Under the pieces are notes generated by a model, which had not been told where the DNA came from, ran no database searches, and worked only from the letters and a program-made list of their open reading frames with translations. Positions 37,251-48,176 of a stretch of 49,209 bases of DNA are shown here, one piece after another. Every line of letters starts with the position of its first letter. Within the stretch, counting starts at the first letter, position 1. The translations under genes and the position numbers were made by a program. Origin of the DNA: Nocardiopsis sp. CNR-923 (GTDB taxonomy: Bacteria > Actinomycetota > Actinomycetes > Streptosporangiales > Streptosporangiaceae); contig NZ_MKKC01000086.1 of the NCBI RefSeq assembly GCF_001942255.1, forward strand, positions 1 through 49,209, read 5' to 3'.

Positions 37251-38453
37251 GTGGAGCCCGAGACCCTGACCCCGATCCTGGTCATCTTGACCGCCGCGGT
37301 GGCGGCGCCGCTGGCGGTGGACGTCCTCGCCCGCTGGGTGATCCTGCCCGGGGTGGTGTTGGAGATCTCCCTGGGCGTCCTCGTCGGTCCGTCGGGGTTG
37401 GGGCTGGTCGAGGACACCGCGGTCGTCACGGCCGCCTCGAATATGGGTCTGGCCCTGTTGATGTTCATGGCCGGTTACGAGGTCGACGTGACCAGGGTGA
37501 CGCGGGGGACGCTGAACCGGGCCGGTACGGCGTGGGCCGTCGCCCTCGGCCTGGGGCTGGGCACGGCGTGGCTGATGGTCGGTTGGTCGCACGCGATGCT
37601 GATCATCGGGCTCGCACTGACGACCACGGCGTTGGGGACCGTGCTGCCGGTCCTGCGCGACTCCGGAGTGCTCGGCACGGGGCTGGGAGCGCGTGTACTG
37701 GCCTCCGGGACGTGGGGGGAGTTCGCGCCGATCGTCGTGATCTCGCTGCTGCTCAGCGGCTACCGTCCCCTGACCGGGTCGCTCCTGTTGCTGGTCTTCT
37801 TCGCCGTGGCCGCGCTGGCGGTCTGGCGGACGAGCCGGGGGACCCCAGCACGGATCCAGCGGCTGGTCCGCGTGACGCTGGCGACCAGTGTCCAGATGGC
37901 GGTCCGGTTGTGCCTGTTGATCGTGGTGTTCATGCTGTGGGTGTCCACCGAGTTGGGCCTGGACAGCGTACTGGGGTCCTTCGCCGCGGGGATCGTCGTC
38001 CGGACCATGCTGGTCACCAACCATCCCGGAGAGGTTGAGCAGGTCGAGACGCGCTTGATGGCCGTGTCCTACGGCCTGTTCATCCCGATGTTCTTCGTGG
38101 TGACCGGGGTCCGGTTCGACCTGGAGGCGCTGGTGTCGGACTGGGGCGCGGCGGCGACGGCGCCGATGTTCCTGGTCCTGTTCCTCCTGGTGCGGGGTCT
38201 TCCCGTGTGGTTGCTGTGCAGCAACGGACTCAGCCGCCACGAGGGTCTGGCCCTGGGGCTGTTCGCGTCGACGGCGTTGCCGCTTCTGGTGGTCCTGACC
38301 ACGATCGGAACCCGGGCCGGTGACATGGACTCGGCACACGCGGCGGCTCTGGTCTGCGCGGGCGGGGTCTCGGTGCTGGTGTTCCCCCAGATCGGCTTGG
38401 CCCTGGTGGGGCGCCCGCGGGAACCGGGGCGCTCGCGCACCGCCGGCGAGTAG
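37251..38453 (+). CDS. CPA2-family cation:proton antiporter (Kef/Na+-H+ exchanger type)
   Basis: GTG 37251 starts VEPETLTPILVILTAAVAAP, and about twelve hydrophobic helices follow. Family marks are RWVILPGVVLEISLGVLVGP, NMGLALLMFMAGYEVDVTRV (the GLALLMFMAGYEVD segment of CPA2 exchangers), LALTTTALGTVLPVLRDSGV, SGTWGEFAPIVVISLLLSGY and SVLGSFAAGIVVRTMLV. Length is 400 residues. There is no C-terminal TrkA-N domain as in full KefB/KefC, so this is the membrane exchanger only, moving Na+ or K+ against protons. It follows the SIP gene by 95 bp, possibly in the same transcript. Confidence 0.88.
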   Translation: MEPETLTPILVILTAAVAAPLAVDVLARWVILPGVVLEISLGVLVGPSGLGLVEDTAVVTAASNMGLALLMFMAGYEVDVTRVTRGTLNRAGTAWAVALGLGLGTAWLMVGWSHAMLIIGLALTTTALGTVLPVLRDSGVLGTGLGARVLASGTWGEFAPIVVISLLLSGYRPLTGSLLLLVFFAVAALAVWRTSRGTPARIQRLVRVTLATSVQMAVRLCLLIVVFMLWVSTELGLDSVLGSFAAGIVVRTMLVTNHPGEVEQVETRLMAVSYGLFIPMFFVVTGVRFDLEALVSDWGAAATAPMFLVLFLLVRGLPVWLLCSNGLSRHEGLALGLFASTALPLLVVLTTIGTRAGDMDSAHAAALVCAGGVSVLVFPQIGLALVGRPREPGRSRTAGE

Positions 38454-38539
38454 GGTCGGGCGGCACCGACGATCCCGTTCCCGGCGTTTCCTCCGGCCGC
38501 GGGGAAGAGGCGTGGACGACGGTGATCCGGGCCGCGGCG

Positions 38540-40077
38540 CTATCCGTGCCCGGTCCGCCCACGCTCGCGGACCAGGGCGACGACACGCACGACGGCCAGG
38601 AGAGCGCATCCCAGTGCGGCGACGGCCAGGAGGGTCATGAGGGTCGGGTAGAGGTAGGACACCTGGATCCAGGCGACGTCGCGGCCCCGGTAGAGGAAGC
38701 CGACGATCCTGTGGACCGCGGCCAACAGCAGGATCGGCGGGGCCAGCGGCAGCAGCCTCATCACGGCGACGCTGGGCCGCTCCGCGCCTCGTCGGGCCCA
38801 GTGACGGGAACGGCGCACGCCACGCCAGGTCGCCGCGGCGGTGAGCGCGGTCAGGAGGAGCAGGACCGCGTCCGCCCACGCCAGCGCCGTTCCCACCACG
38901 GGTGCGGAAGGTTCACCCTCCAGCAGGGCGATCAGCGCGTCGGCGACGGCCTGGGCGTCCCCGTAGGCCATGCCGGTGTTGGCCATCACCGCCACTCCGT
39001 GCCCGGTTTCGGGAAGGAGCGCCTGGTAGGCGGTGGACGTGAACAGGTCACCGCCGTGTTCGACGATCGGCGCGCCCGACGGGGTCTGGCCCACCGACCA
39101 GCCCAGGGCGTAGGAGCCGGACGCGGGTGAGGGGCTGTGCGCCAGGGCGAGGGTCCGGGGTGAGGCGATGCGGGTTCCGTCGGGGCCGCGGCCGCCGTTG
39201 TTCTGCGCGACCAACCAGGCTCCCATGTCCTCGGCGGTGCCGACCATGCCGCCGGAGCCGTTCCCGAAGGCGGGTGGTTCGGGCGCGCCACCGGGCGCCC
39301 GAGGAGTTTGAGGTGTCCGTGCGCGCTGGCGGGAAGGTCGCGTTCGGTGTCGAGCGTGGTGCTGTCGTGCATCCCGAGCGGGTCGAGGACGGAGTCCTGG
39401 AGCCGCTCGGCGAACGGTCGGCCGGTGACGACCTCGACCAGCCGTGCGGCGACCTGGAAGTTGGGGTTGTGGTACTCGTGGCGCGTGCCGGGGTCGGCGG
39501 CCAGCCGTCCGGTGCGCATGCTCGCCACGGCCTCGCGCAGGGTGTCCGGTTGGTCGCGCGTGAAGGCGGGGAACGTGGTGTCGGACATCCCCGAGGTCTG
39601 GTCGAGGAGTTGGCGCACGGTGATTCGCGCGGCCCGGGGGTCGGCCATGGTGAACTCGGGCAGATAGGCCACCACGGGCTCGTCGAGGTCCACGTCGCCG
39701 GATTCGACCAGCTGGAGGACAGCCATCGCGGTGAAGGACTTGCTGACCGAGGCCAGCGCCATCGGGGTGCGGGCGGTGACGGGTTGACCTGAGGGCGTGG
39801 TGCCGTAGCCCCGTGCGTGCACCACGCGTGTGCCCTGGGTGACGGCCACGGCGATCCCGGGAGTGCCCGACGCCTCCTGGTGCCGGTGCACGAGGGCGTC
39901 GATCGCGGCGGACGTCAGCGCCGGGGGAGCGCCGGTGCCGTCGTCGCCCGCCGCGGTCGCGGTGGTCGGAATGAGCACGGCGATGACGGCCGCCAGGACC
40001 ACGGCGACGCGCATCGCGGCGTGCGGCGGACGGGGGACGCGGCGAGGAAGGCCGGGGAGGGGGTGTGGGCTGGTCAT
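38540..40077 (-). CDS. Serine hydrolase (class C beta-lactamase/CubicO type) with C-terminal membrane helices, one frameshift
   Basis: ATG 40077 gives MTSPHPLPGLPRRVPRPPHA followed by a signal peptide (MRVAVVLAAVIAVLIPTTAT). Active-site motifs are SxxK as ASVSKSFTAM, YxN as HEYHNPNFQV, and HxG as EHGGDLFTST near residue 340. After a shift near 39290 the frame continues GGMVGTAEDMGAWLVAQNNG. The C-terminus has several hydrophobic helices (ADAVLLLLTALTAAATWRGV, LLPLAPPILLLAAVHRIVGF, LMTLLAVAALGCALLAVVRV). Corrected length is about 512 residues. The protein is exported and membrane-tethered. It could be a D-Ala-D-Ala or D-amino-acid peptidase or an esterase; the substrate is unknown. Confidence 0.88.
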
Positions 40078-40571
40078 TCGTGGAAGGTTAGCCACGGCGC
40101 GCGCCCGTGGCGATGGTGCTGGCCACCGATGTCGGCCTGCGGTCGGCCTCAGCACGGGACGACCTCATCGGTCCCAGTTCCGGGGGTGACCCGTCCCCGC
40201 GATGCTCCTACGCCCGTCGGGGCGGGGCGGTTCGGTGATCCCCAGCGGGTCGGGTGGCGGGCCGACCGCGTCCACTGGCCGATGACGGCGCGCCAACGTC
40301 GTCATGGGCGGCCCGGTGGACCGCGACCGATTCGACCGCACCGCCCCGGCCGGCCACGCGGACGCCGTCGTGGGGGTCTGCCGCACGGGTGGAGGACGAC
40401 GCTGGACGAGTCGTTCTCGCGGGGCGCCTACGAGGAGCTCATGGACTCCTGCGACCATGCCCGGGAGCCGTGGCGGATGCAGACCAGCGCCTACCGGGAC
40501 GGGTGAGCGCCCGCGGCGGATTGAGTAGGCGTACTCAGGTGCCGCCGCGGCGACCGCGCCACGATGGACCC
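40078..40571. other. Intergenic region with one palindrome and a possible gene relic
   Basis: About 490 bp. The plus-strand stretch 40395-40506 reads TTLDESFSRGAYEELMDSCD, HAREPWRMQTSAYRDG and stop with good codon pattern. It could be the C-terminus of a broken or frameshifted small gene beginning near 40200, but no start or family is recognised. The palindrome at 40522-40537 is listed separately. Confidence 0.4.
40522..40537. promoter_or_regulatory. TGAGTA-GGCG-TACTCA palindrome upstream of YiaA-like gene
   Basis: A perfect 6-bp dyad with 4-bp centre lies 35 bp before ATG 40572. It could be an operator for this gene. The cognate regulator is unknown. Confidence 0.55.
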
Positions 40572-40847
40572 ATGAACACCCCCAACACACGTCCCCGGTC
40601 CACGTCCCAGTTCTACCTCCAGTCGGTCATCGCCTTCGCTGTGTCCACCGTCGGAGCGGCCGTCGGCATCGTCTACCTGCCAGTCGACCTGTGGATGCGC
40701 GCCTTCCTCGGCATGAGCGTGCTGTTCGTGATCACCTCGACCTTCACGCTGGCCAAGTGCGTGCGCGACCGTCAGGAGGACGCGGTCGAGGAGGAGGCGG
40801 CCCAGCACTACCAGCAGGCGCCGGTCTGGAGCGGCCAGCCGCAGTAG
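40572..40847 (+). CDS. Small membrane protein with YiaA/YiaB-type two-helix domain
   Basis: ATG 40572 gives MNTPNTRPRSTSQFYLQSVI. Two membrane helices (FYLQSVIAFAVSTVGAAVGI and VDLWMRAFLGMSVLFVITST with FTLAKCVRDRQED) match the YiaAB two-helix domain (F-x-x-Q-S, helix, LP-x-x-x-W-x-R-A-F). A charged, Gln-rich tail (EEEAAQHYQQAPVWSGQPQ) follows. Length is 91 residues. The function is not known. A palindrome lies upstream and a hairpin terminator directly after the stop. Confidence 0.85.
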   Translation: MNTPNTRPRSTSQFYLQSVIAFAVSTVGAAVGIVYLPVDLWMRAFLGMSVLFVITSTFTLAKCVRDRQEDAVEEEAAQHYQQAPVWSGQPQ

Positions 40848-40849
40848 CC

Positions 40850-40868
40850 GGTCCGGCGGTGCCGGACC
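40850..40868. terminator. Hairpin terminator between convergent YiaA-like and bioB genes
   Basis: GGTCCGGC-GGT-GCCGGACC is a perfect 8-bp stem, beginning 3 nt after the YiaA-like stop and 17 bp before the bioB stop. Confidence 0.7.
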
Positions 40869-40884
40869 CGGGCGCGCCAGTAGC

Positions 40885-41946
40885 TCAGGCGTTGGGCGGA
40901 AGAGCGGTTCCGGCGCCTCGCCGGCGCGCCTTGAGCAGGTCGTGGCGCTCGTTGGGCAGCGTCGGCTCGCCGGCGCCCTGGATCTCGAACCCGGCGTCCT
41001 CGATCATCTGCCGGTCGGCTTGGCCGGCCTGACCCTCACTGGTGAGGTAGTCGCCCAGGAAGATCGAGTTGGCGATGTGCAGTGCCAGGGGTTGGAGGGA
41101 GCGCAGGTGGATCTCGCGTCCTCCGGCCAGGCGCACCTCGACGTCGGGGAAGACGAAGCGGGCGGCGGCCACGATGCGCAGGCACCGCTGGGGGGTGAGC
41201 TCCCAGGTGCCCTCCAGGGGGGTGCCCTCGAAGGGCATGAGGAAGTTGACCGGCACCGAGTCGGGCTCCAGCCCGCGCAGGGCCAGGAGGGCGTCGATGA
41301 GGTCGTCGTCGCTCTCCTTCATCCCCGCGATCAGGCCCGAACAGGGGGAAAGCCCCGCGTGCTTGGCCTGTTCGACGGTCTCCACCCGGTCGGAGAACTC
41401 GTGGGTGGTGCAGATGTCGGCGTAGCGTTCCTCGGAGGTGTTGAGGTTGTGGTTGTAGGCGTCCGTGCCCGCGTCGCGCAGGCGGTCGGCCTGTCCCTCG
41501 GAAAGCAGCCCCAGGCAGGCGCACACCTCGACGCCGGGGAACTCGGACTTGATGTCGGAGATGGTGGGGGCCAGGCGGTCGACGTCGCGGTCGGTGGGGC
41601 CGCGCCCGCTGGCGACGAGGCACACCCGGGTGGCACCGGCCCGGACCCCGGCGGAGACCGCCTCACGGGTCTGGTCGGGCTTGAGCCAGGTGTACTTGAG
41701 GGTGCCCGCGTCGGAGCCGAGCCGCTGGGAGCAGTAGAAGCAGTCCTCCGGGCACAGTCCACTCTTCATGTTCACGAGGTAGTTGAGCTTGACCCGGCGG
41801 CCGAAGTACCGAAGGCGGACCCGGAACGCGGCGGCGACGAGGTCCATCAGGTCGTCGTCGGATCCGCTCAGGACCTGGCGGAGTTCGTCGCGGGTGGGCG
41901 TCTCACGTCGGAGGGCCTTGTCGGCCAGAGAGTGGAAAGTCGTCAC
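40885..41946 (-). CDS. bioB: Biotin synthase
   Basis: GTG 41946 gives [20 protein letters not shown]. The radical-SAM motif CxxxCxxC is in [20 protein letters not shown]. BioB hallmarks follow: [60 protein letters not shown] (YNHNLxT), [40 protein letters not shown] and [20 protein letters not shown], including the Cys and Arg ligands of the [2Fe-2S] cluster. The enzyme inserts sulfur into dethiobiotin. Length is 353 residues. No other bio genes are next to it, and no clear BirA operator was seen upstream. Confidence 0.96.
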   Translation of the reverse strand: MTTFHSLADKALRRETPTRDELRQVLSGSDDDLMDLVAAAFRVRLRYFGRRVKLNYLVNMKSGLCPEDCFYCSQRLGSDAGTLKYTWLKPDQTREAVSAGVRAGATRVCLVASGRGPTDRDVDRLAPTISDIKSEFPGVEVCACLGLLSEGQADRLRDAGTDAYNHNLNTSEERYADICTTHEFSDRVETVEQAKHAGLSPCSGLIAGMKESDDDLIDALLALRGLEPDSVPVNFLMPFEGTPLEGTWELTPQRCLRIVAAARFVFPDVEVRLAGGREIHLRSLQPLALHIANSIFLGDYLTSEGQAGQADRQMIEDAGFEIQGAGEPTLPNERHDLLKARRRGAGTALPPNA

Positions 41947-42130
41947 GGTGACGATCCTGGAGTGTGGCTCGGACCGAGCGCATCCGTCGAACGCGCCAAA
42001 ATCACGGCCCAAGTCTTGTACGCGCTGGCCGTTTCCCGGTCGGTCGCCGCCTCGGACGGGAAGCGGTGAGACCGAGTTCCCGCGCGGACTCCTCGACCAC
42101 CTCCGGGCCTCGACCGGGGCCGCGCCCCCG

Positions 42131-42440
42131 TCAGGGGATGTCCTCCACCAGCAGCGCGGTGAAGTCCTCGCCGGTGGCGTCGCCGACGCCGACCAGGCGT
42201 CCGGCCTGCCGGGTGATCATACGTTCCATGACCTGGCGCGCGTAGCGGGCGTTGCCGAACATCTCGCACCGCCGCAGCGAGGCGGCCCCGCCCGCGGCCA
42301 CCAGCACGCCGTTGCGCCTACCGTTGCAGACGCGCGAGCGCAGCACGCTCGCCTCGCCCTGGTTGTGGACCGAGAGCCCGTCGCCCGTGCACGAGGAGAT
42401 GTCGCAGTCGCGCAGGCGGTCAGGGTCGTGGACGTGAAGT
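42131..42440 (-). pseudogene. Relic: parallel beta-helix segment joined to an AAA+ (CbxX-type) C-terminal lid
   Basis: The frame reads LRDCDISSCTGDGLSVHNQG, EASVLRSRVCNGRRNGVLVA and AAGGAASLRRCEMFGNARYA, with the periodic strand-turn pattern of right-handed parallel beta-helix repeats. It then changes to [20 protein letters not shown] and [15 protein letters not shown], which resembles the C-terminal lid of CbxX/CfxQ-type AAA+ ATPases (NARFVRxxxExAxxRQAxRL). In actinobacteria these domains occur together in proteins of 800 or more residues. Here the 5' part and nearly all of the ATPase are missing and no start is evident. I read it as an internally deleted and truncated relic. Confidence 0.55.
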
Positions 42441-42563
42441 GGAACGTGCGGGAGCCGGACCGCACGCGCCGCCGCACGGAAGCGCGACCATATGATTGAC
42501 TTCCGAGGCACGTCGCCGCCCACGGCGCCAACGACTGCCACAGCGAGGCACAGGTGATCCCAC

Positions 42564-43324
42564 ATGTACGCCGAAGAGCGCCAGCGGCTCATCCTTGAGC
42601 GTGCGCGCCGGGAGGGGCGGGTGGACGTCGCCAAGCTCGCCGCCGAGTACGACGTCACCTACGAGACGATCCGGCGCGACCTGACGGCTCTGGAGCGACA
42701 CGGGATCCTGCGCCGGGTCCACGGGGGAGCGATCCCCGTCGAACGGCTCGGCTTCGAGCGACCCTGACCCAGCGCGACACGGTCATGACCAAGGAGAAGG
42801 AGCGGATCGCCAGGGCGGCTCTGGCCGAGCTGCCCACGGAGGGCGCCATCCTCCTCGACGCCGGCTCCACCACCGGGCGGCTCGCCGAGCAGATCCCCGC
42901 GGACCGCGAACTCACGGTCGTCACCAACTCCGCGCCGATCGCGCTGACCCTTCTTCCCCGCGCCAACATCAATCTCATGCTGCTCGGCGGACGACTGCGC
43001 ACACGCACCCAGGCGACCGTCGACGCCTGGGCGCTCCAGGCTCTGGAGGAGACCTACGTCGACGTGGCGTTCATCGCCACGGACGGGGTGTCCGCCGAAC
43101 GCGGCCTCACCACCCCCGACCCCTCGGAGGCCCAGGTCAAGCGTGCGATGATCCGTTCGGCCCGCCGGACCGTGCTGTTGGCCGACCACACCAAGGTCGG
43201 CAACGACCACTTCGCCCGCTTCGCCTGCGTCGAGGAGGTCGACTGCGTCATCACCGACACCGGCCTGGTGGACGGCCTGGCACAGGAGTTGGCCGCGCTC
43301 GGGCCGCGTGTCACCACGGTGTGA
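42564..43324 (+). CDS. DeoR-family transcriptional regulator, one frameshift
   Basis: ATG 42564 gives MYAEERQRLILERARREGRV, DVAKLAAEYDVTYETIRRDL, TALERHGILRRVHGGAIPVE, the DeoR winged helix. A C lost near 42763 explains the shift to LTQRDTVMTKEKERIARAAL. The sugar-phosphate sensor domain follows (GAILLDAGSTTGRLAEQIPA, LTVVTNSAPIALTLLPRANI, DVAFIATDGVSAERGLTTPD, VLLADHTKVGNDHFARFACV). Corrected length is about 253 residues. Relatives (FruR/GlpR/AgaR-like) repress sugar-phosphate operons, but no kinase or transporter gene follows here, so the regulon lies elsewhere or was lost. Confidence 0.88.
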
Positions 43325-43541
43325 GGCAGCCGCGTACCGGACGCCGGGGCGGTGGAACCAACTGATGAGTGCGGGTTCCGCGCTCCCGCCCGAGCCAATA
43401 CATCCCATGATCCGCTGAATTATTGGCCGCGTGCGCATTCGGGGATCGTTGTGCGCCCGGATCGATTACCACTCAAACATCCTATAAAATAACTCAAAAC
43501 CAATTGCTTTCACACTTATTGCCAAGCGGAAGGCAGTCGCG
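43325..43541 (+). other. AT-rich intergenic region with inverted repeat and promoter-like sequence
   Basis: This is the lowest-G+C stretch of the window. It contains GCCAATA and TATTGGC as a 7-bp inverted repeat around 43393-43425 and a TATAAAATAA run near 43483-43492. It most likely holds the promoter of the small gene at 43542. Confidence 0.5.
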
Positions 43542-43869
43542 ATGAGATCGACGGACTTCTCCAGCCCGCTCCCCGAGCGAGAGCGGCCGACTCGGGTGCG
43601 TACGCGGGAGAGCGGCGGCTCCGGCGCCGACCCGGACGAGAGCGGCGCCCGGCCGCCCGCCGTCGCCGACCAGGTTCGCACCGCACACGTCACCGGGAAA
43701 ATCCCCCCACGTGGCCCAGTCATTCCAGGTGGCGAAGGCTCCGGTCGATCCGGAACCGCGGCCCGAGACGAACAACGCGGGAACCGGAGCGTCGGGAAAC
43801 CGTCCACTGCCCGGCAAGCCGAGGAAGGCCGGCCGGGGCCGGACCTGGCGTCCGAAGGAGAACGCCTGA
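43542..43869 (+). CDS. Small basic hypothetical protein, one frameshift
   Basis: ATG 43542 with GGAAGG upstream starts MRSTDFSSPLPERERPTRVR and keeps strong G/C third positions until about 43703 (HVTGKIPP). After a shift in the run of six C the adjacent frame keeps the same codon bias: HVAQSFQVAKAPVDPEPRPE, NNAGTGASGNRPLPGKPRKA, GRGRTWRPKENA and stop at 43867-43869. The corrected protein is about 109 residues, basic and probably disordered at the C-terminus. No family is recognised. The AT-rich region just upstream supplies a plausible promoter. Confidence 0.5.
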
Positions 43870-43987
43870 CCGAGGAGGGGACCGGTCCCAGGGGCGGTCG
43901 CCCGCAGGACCGCACCGGGGTTGGGGGAGGGGGACTCGTGGCCGCGACGCGTACGACGGTCCCACGCCCCCGATGCGGGCGCACGTC

Positions 43988-44749
43988 TCATCCCACCCGG
44001 GTGAGGACCACGACCGCCGGAGCGCCCGCCAGGCATCCCCACCGGATTCCGGTCTCCACCCAGCTGTCCCCGGTGCGGAACGCCACCGGGGACCGGAACA
44101 TCCACCACCGCTTACCCCGCACAACCACCGGCCACGCCAGCGGAACGCCGCTCCTGGTCAGCCAGTCCCCGAGCACGTGCGTCACCGTGCCCGCGCCCAC
44201 GGCCGCCCCGACCAGCCACGGCGCCCCGCCCGGAAGGTAGACCGCGGTGGCGGCGGCCAGAACGGAGAGCACGCCCACCAGCCGGAGTCGGGTCTTCCTC
44301 GGCCCGCCCAGGGACCGCCCCACCGCGCCCAGCCCGAGCGCGGCCATCGCGAACACGACCGCGCCGAGTCCCCACCCGCCCAGCGCGGCCGCACCCCACC
44401 CCAGCAGACCGAACACCGCGCACGCGGGGAGCGTGTGCGTCAGGTGCCGATGTCCGCCGGGCGGAACCGGTGCCCCCTCGACCGAGGACCGCGGCCCCAA
44501 CGCGTCGCACGGGCCCGCCGTCGCGCGGTAGACCGCCCGCGACAGCCGCCGCAGACCCACCGCACACAGCTCCGACGAAGGCCCCAATGAGCGCCCCGCC
44601 GTGCTGCCCGGCTCGTCCAGATCCGGAAGCAGGGCGGCCCCGGCGGCGACGGCGCCACAGACGAACACGTCCGAGGGGTGCGCGCCCAGCGCCGCGCCCG
44701 TCAGGACGCCGACGAACAAGCCCGTCGCGGCGTGCGAGACACCCAGCAT
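43988..44749 (-). CDS. YdjM-like membrane-bound metal-dependent hydrolase
   Basis: ATG 44749 (GAGGAG 5 nt upstream) gives MLGVSHAATGLFVGVLTGAA, then VAAGAALLPDLDEPGSTAGR, PPGGHRHLTHTLPACAVFGL and GTVTHVLGDWLTRSGVPLAW. The conserved SHAATG, LLPDLDxPxS, HRxxTHT and TH-x-x-x-D motifs supply metal-ligand His/Asp residues of the YdjM/LexA-binding (DUF457) family. Several membrane helices lie between them. Length is 253 residues. It is proposed to be an inner-membrane hydrolase; the reaction is not established. Confidence 0.88.
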   Translation of the reverse strand: MLGVSHAATGLFVGVLTGAALGAHPSDVFVCGAVAAGAALLPDLDEPGSTAGRSLGPSSELCAVGLRRLSRAVYRATAGPCDALGPRSSVEGAPVPPGGHRHLTHTLPACAVFGLLGWGAAALGGWGLGAVVFAMAALGLGAVGRSLGGPRKTRLRLVGVLSVLAAATAVYLPGGAPWLVGAAVGAGTVTHVLGDWLTRSGVPLAWPVVVRGKRWWMFRSPVAFRTGDSWVETGIRWGCLAGAPAVVVLTRVG

Positions 44750-44953
44750 CAACGCTCCTCGGGAGGTGCAACGGGAGGGGACACCGAACTCCGTCCCCCG
44801 GCGGGAGCGGAAGAAATCAGGCGTTCGTCCCTTCTACTGACGAACCCCATCGCGGCCGCCGACGGCGCACGGCTCCACAGGCCCGGGGCCGTCGTCGAGC
44901 GCTCCGGGGACCGCCGTAACCTGGTGAGTCGCGATCCGGAAGGAAAGGGCGGG

Positions 44954-46980
<2,027 letters not shown>

Positions 46981-47068
46981 CCCGCGCGGACATCGCGGCG
47001 GTCGGTGCCCGCTTCCGCGACCGCTTCGAGGTCCCGGCCGCCCCCGCCGCACGGGAGGCGGGGTCTGA

Positions 47069-47440
47069 AGGCATCCGGAGGCGGTCTTCCACTGCACCCC
47101 CGAAGAAGTGGTGGACATCGCCGAGCGCCACGGAATTCAGGTCATCTCCTGGACCTGCGAAGATCGGGTCGTATGGCACGAGTTCGTCACGGAGACCGCT
47201 TGCCTCGCCCAAGGCAGAGGAATCATCAACCTGTACGAATCAGCCTGCTTCATCTCCCCTGAGGCCGTCGAGGCACTCATCCGGGTGATCGACATGAGGT
47301 ACGCGTCGATCAACCCCCTGGACACCTATGTGCTCGCCGGTCAGGCGACCGGTGCCCCGGTGTCTCGCACACTGGGTGTGGAGACGCCGCGGCGACGATC
47401 TGTTCATGGTGCACGGCCACGTCGTTGCTCTGTCCCGTGA
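47069..47440 (+). pseudogene. Unrecognised coding fragment, 5'-truncated
   Basis: After an in-frame stop at 47066 the frame reads RHPEAVFHCTPEEVVDIAER, HGIQVISWTCEDRVVWHEFV, TETACLAQGRGIINLYESAC, FISPEAVEALIRVIDMRYAS and INPLDTYVLAGQATG. The text looks protein-like, with amphipathic helices, but has no start codon with Shine-Dalgarno at its beginning and no recognised family. Third positions are less G/C-biased than in most genes here. Internal GTG codons at 47108 or 47111 could start a shorter protein. It may be the remains of a foreign gene. Confidence 0.35.
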
Positions 47441-48130
47441 CGGGACCTGGAGCCGACGTGCCGTCGTCCCGAACGGTTCGCTTGTCCGGATACCCGAAGG
47501 CGTCGATCCGGTTCAGGCGGCCCGCGCGAGCGTGTGCGGTCGGACCGCGATCCGCGTGGGGGCACGAACCCGCCGGAGTCAGACTCAAGGACCGCGTCCT
47601 GGTCCTGGGCACCACGGGTGGCGTGGGCACGGCCGCGACGTCGCCCGCTCTCAGCGCGGAGGCGAGAGTCTGAGGCCAAACCGGTGACCCGCACAAGGCT
47701 GACGCCGTACCGAGATGGGCGCCGAGACCGTGATCGCCCGTTCCCCGAGGAGCTGATCACCGTCGCGGAGGGACTGGGGGTGAACGAGGTGCTCGACCCC
47801 CTCGGCGGAAGCCACACCACGGCCGCCGCCCAGCTCCTGGCCCCCTACGGGACACTCGTCGTCTACGAAGCTTCATCCTCAGCGCAGACCGAGCTCGATG
47901 TGCGATCCTTCTACCGCAGGAACGTCCGGGCACTGGGCTATGGGAACGTCATGGAAGGACAGGATGAGGTCCGGTCCGGTATCAGCTGCGCATTGCGCGC
48001 ACTGGCGGATGGGAACATGCGCATCCTGGTGGGTGACCGGATTTCCCTGAACGCGCTTCCCTCGGTGCTGAAGCCCGAATGTCGACGGGGCACCATCGGA
48101 AAGACCGTCGTCGATGTGGGCCTCGACTGA
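47390..48130 (+). pseudogene. Relic of a zinc-type/quinone MDR dehydrogenase
   Basis: Pieces in three frames make up a medium-chain dehydrogenase without its N-terminus: DDLFMVHGHVVALSRDGTWS, RRAVVPNGSLVRIPEGVDPV plus QAARA; then GVRLKDRVLVLGTTGGVGTA with the nucleotide-binding GTTGGVGTAA; then ITVAEGLGVNEVLDPLGGSH, LLAPYGTLVVYEASSSAQTE, and a C-terminus ending GTIGKTVVDVGLD at 48130. Missing are the first 80 or so residues and some connecting sequence. Unlike the single-base shifts elsewhere, pieces are missing, so true decay is likely. Confidence 0.6.
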
Positions 48131-48176
48131 GCATCCACGTCCACTCGTTCTCCTCCCTTGGAAAAGGATCGGAATC

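Noticed and set aside
44678..44953. Upstream extension of the pabAB frame to 44678
   Set aside because: The glutamine amidotransferase domain begins exactly at ATG 44954 behind a good Shine-Dalgarno; the upstream text overlaps the divergent YdjM-like gene.
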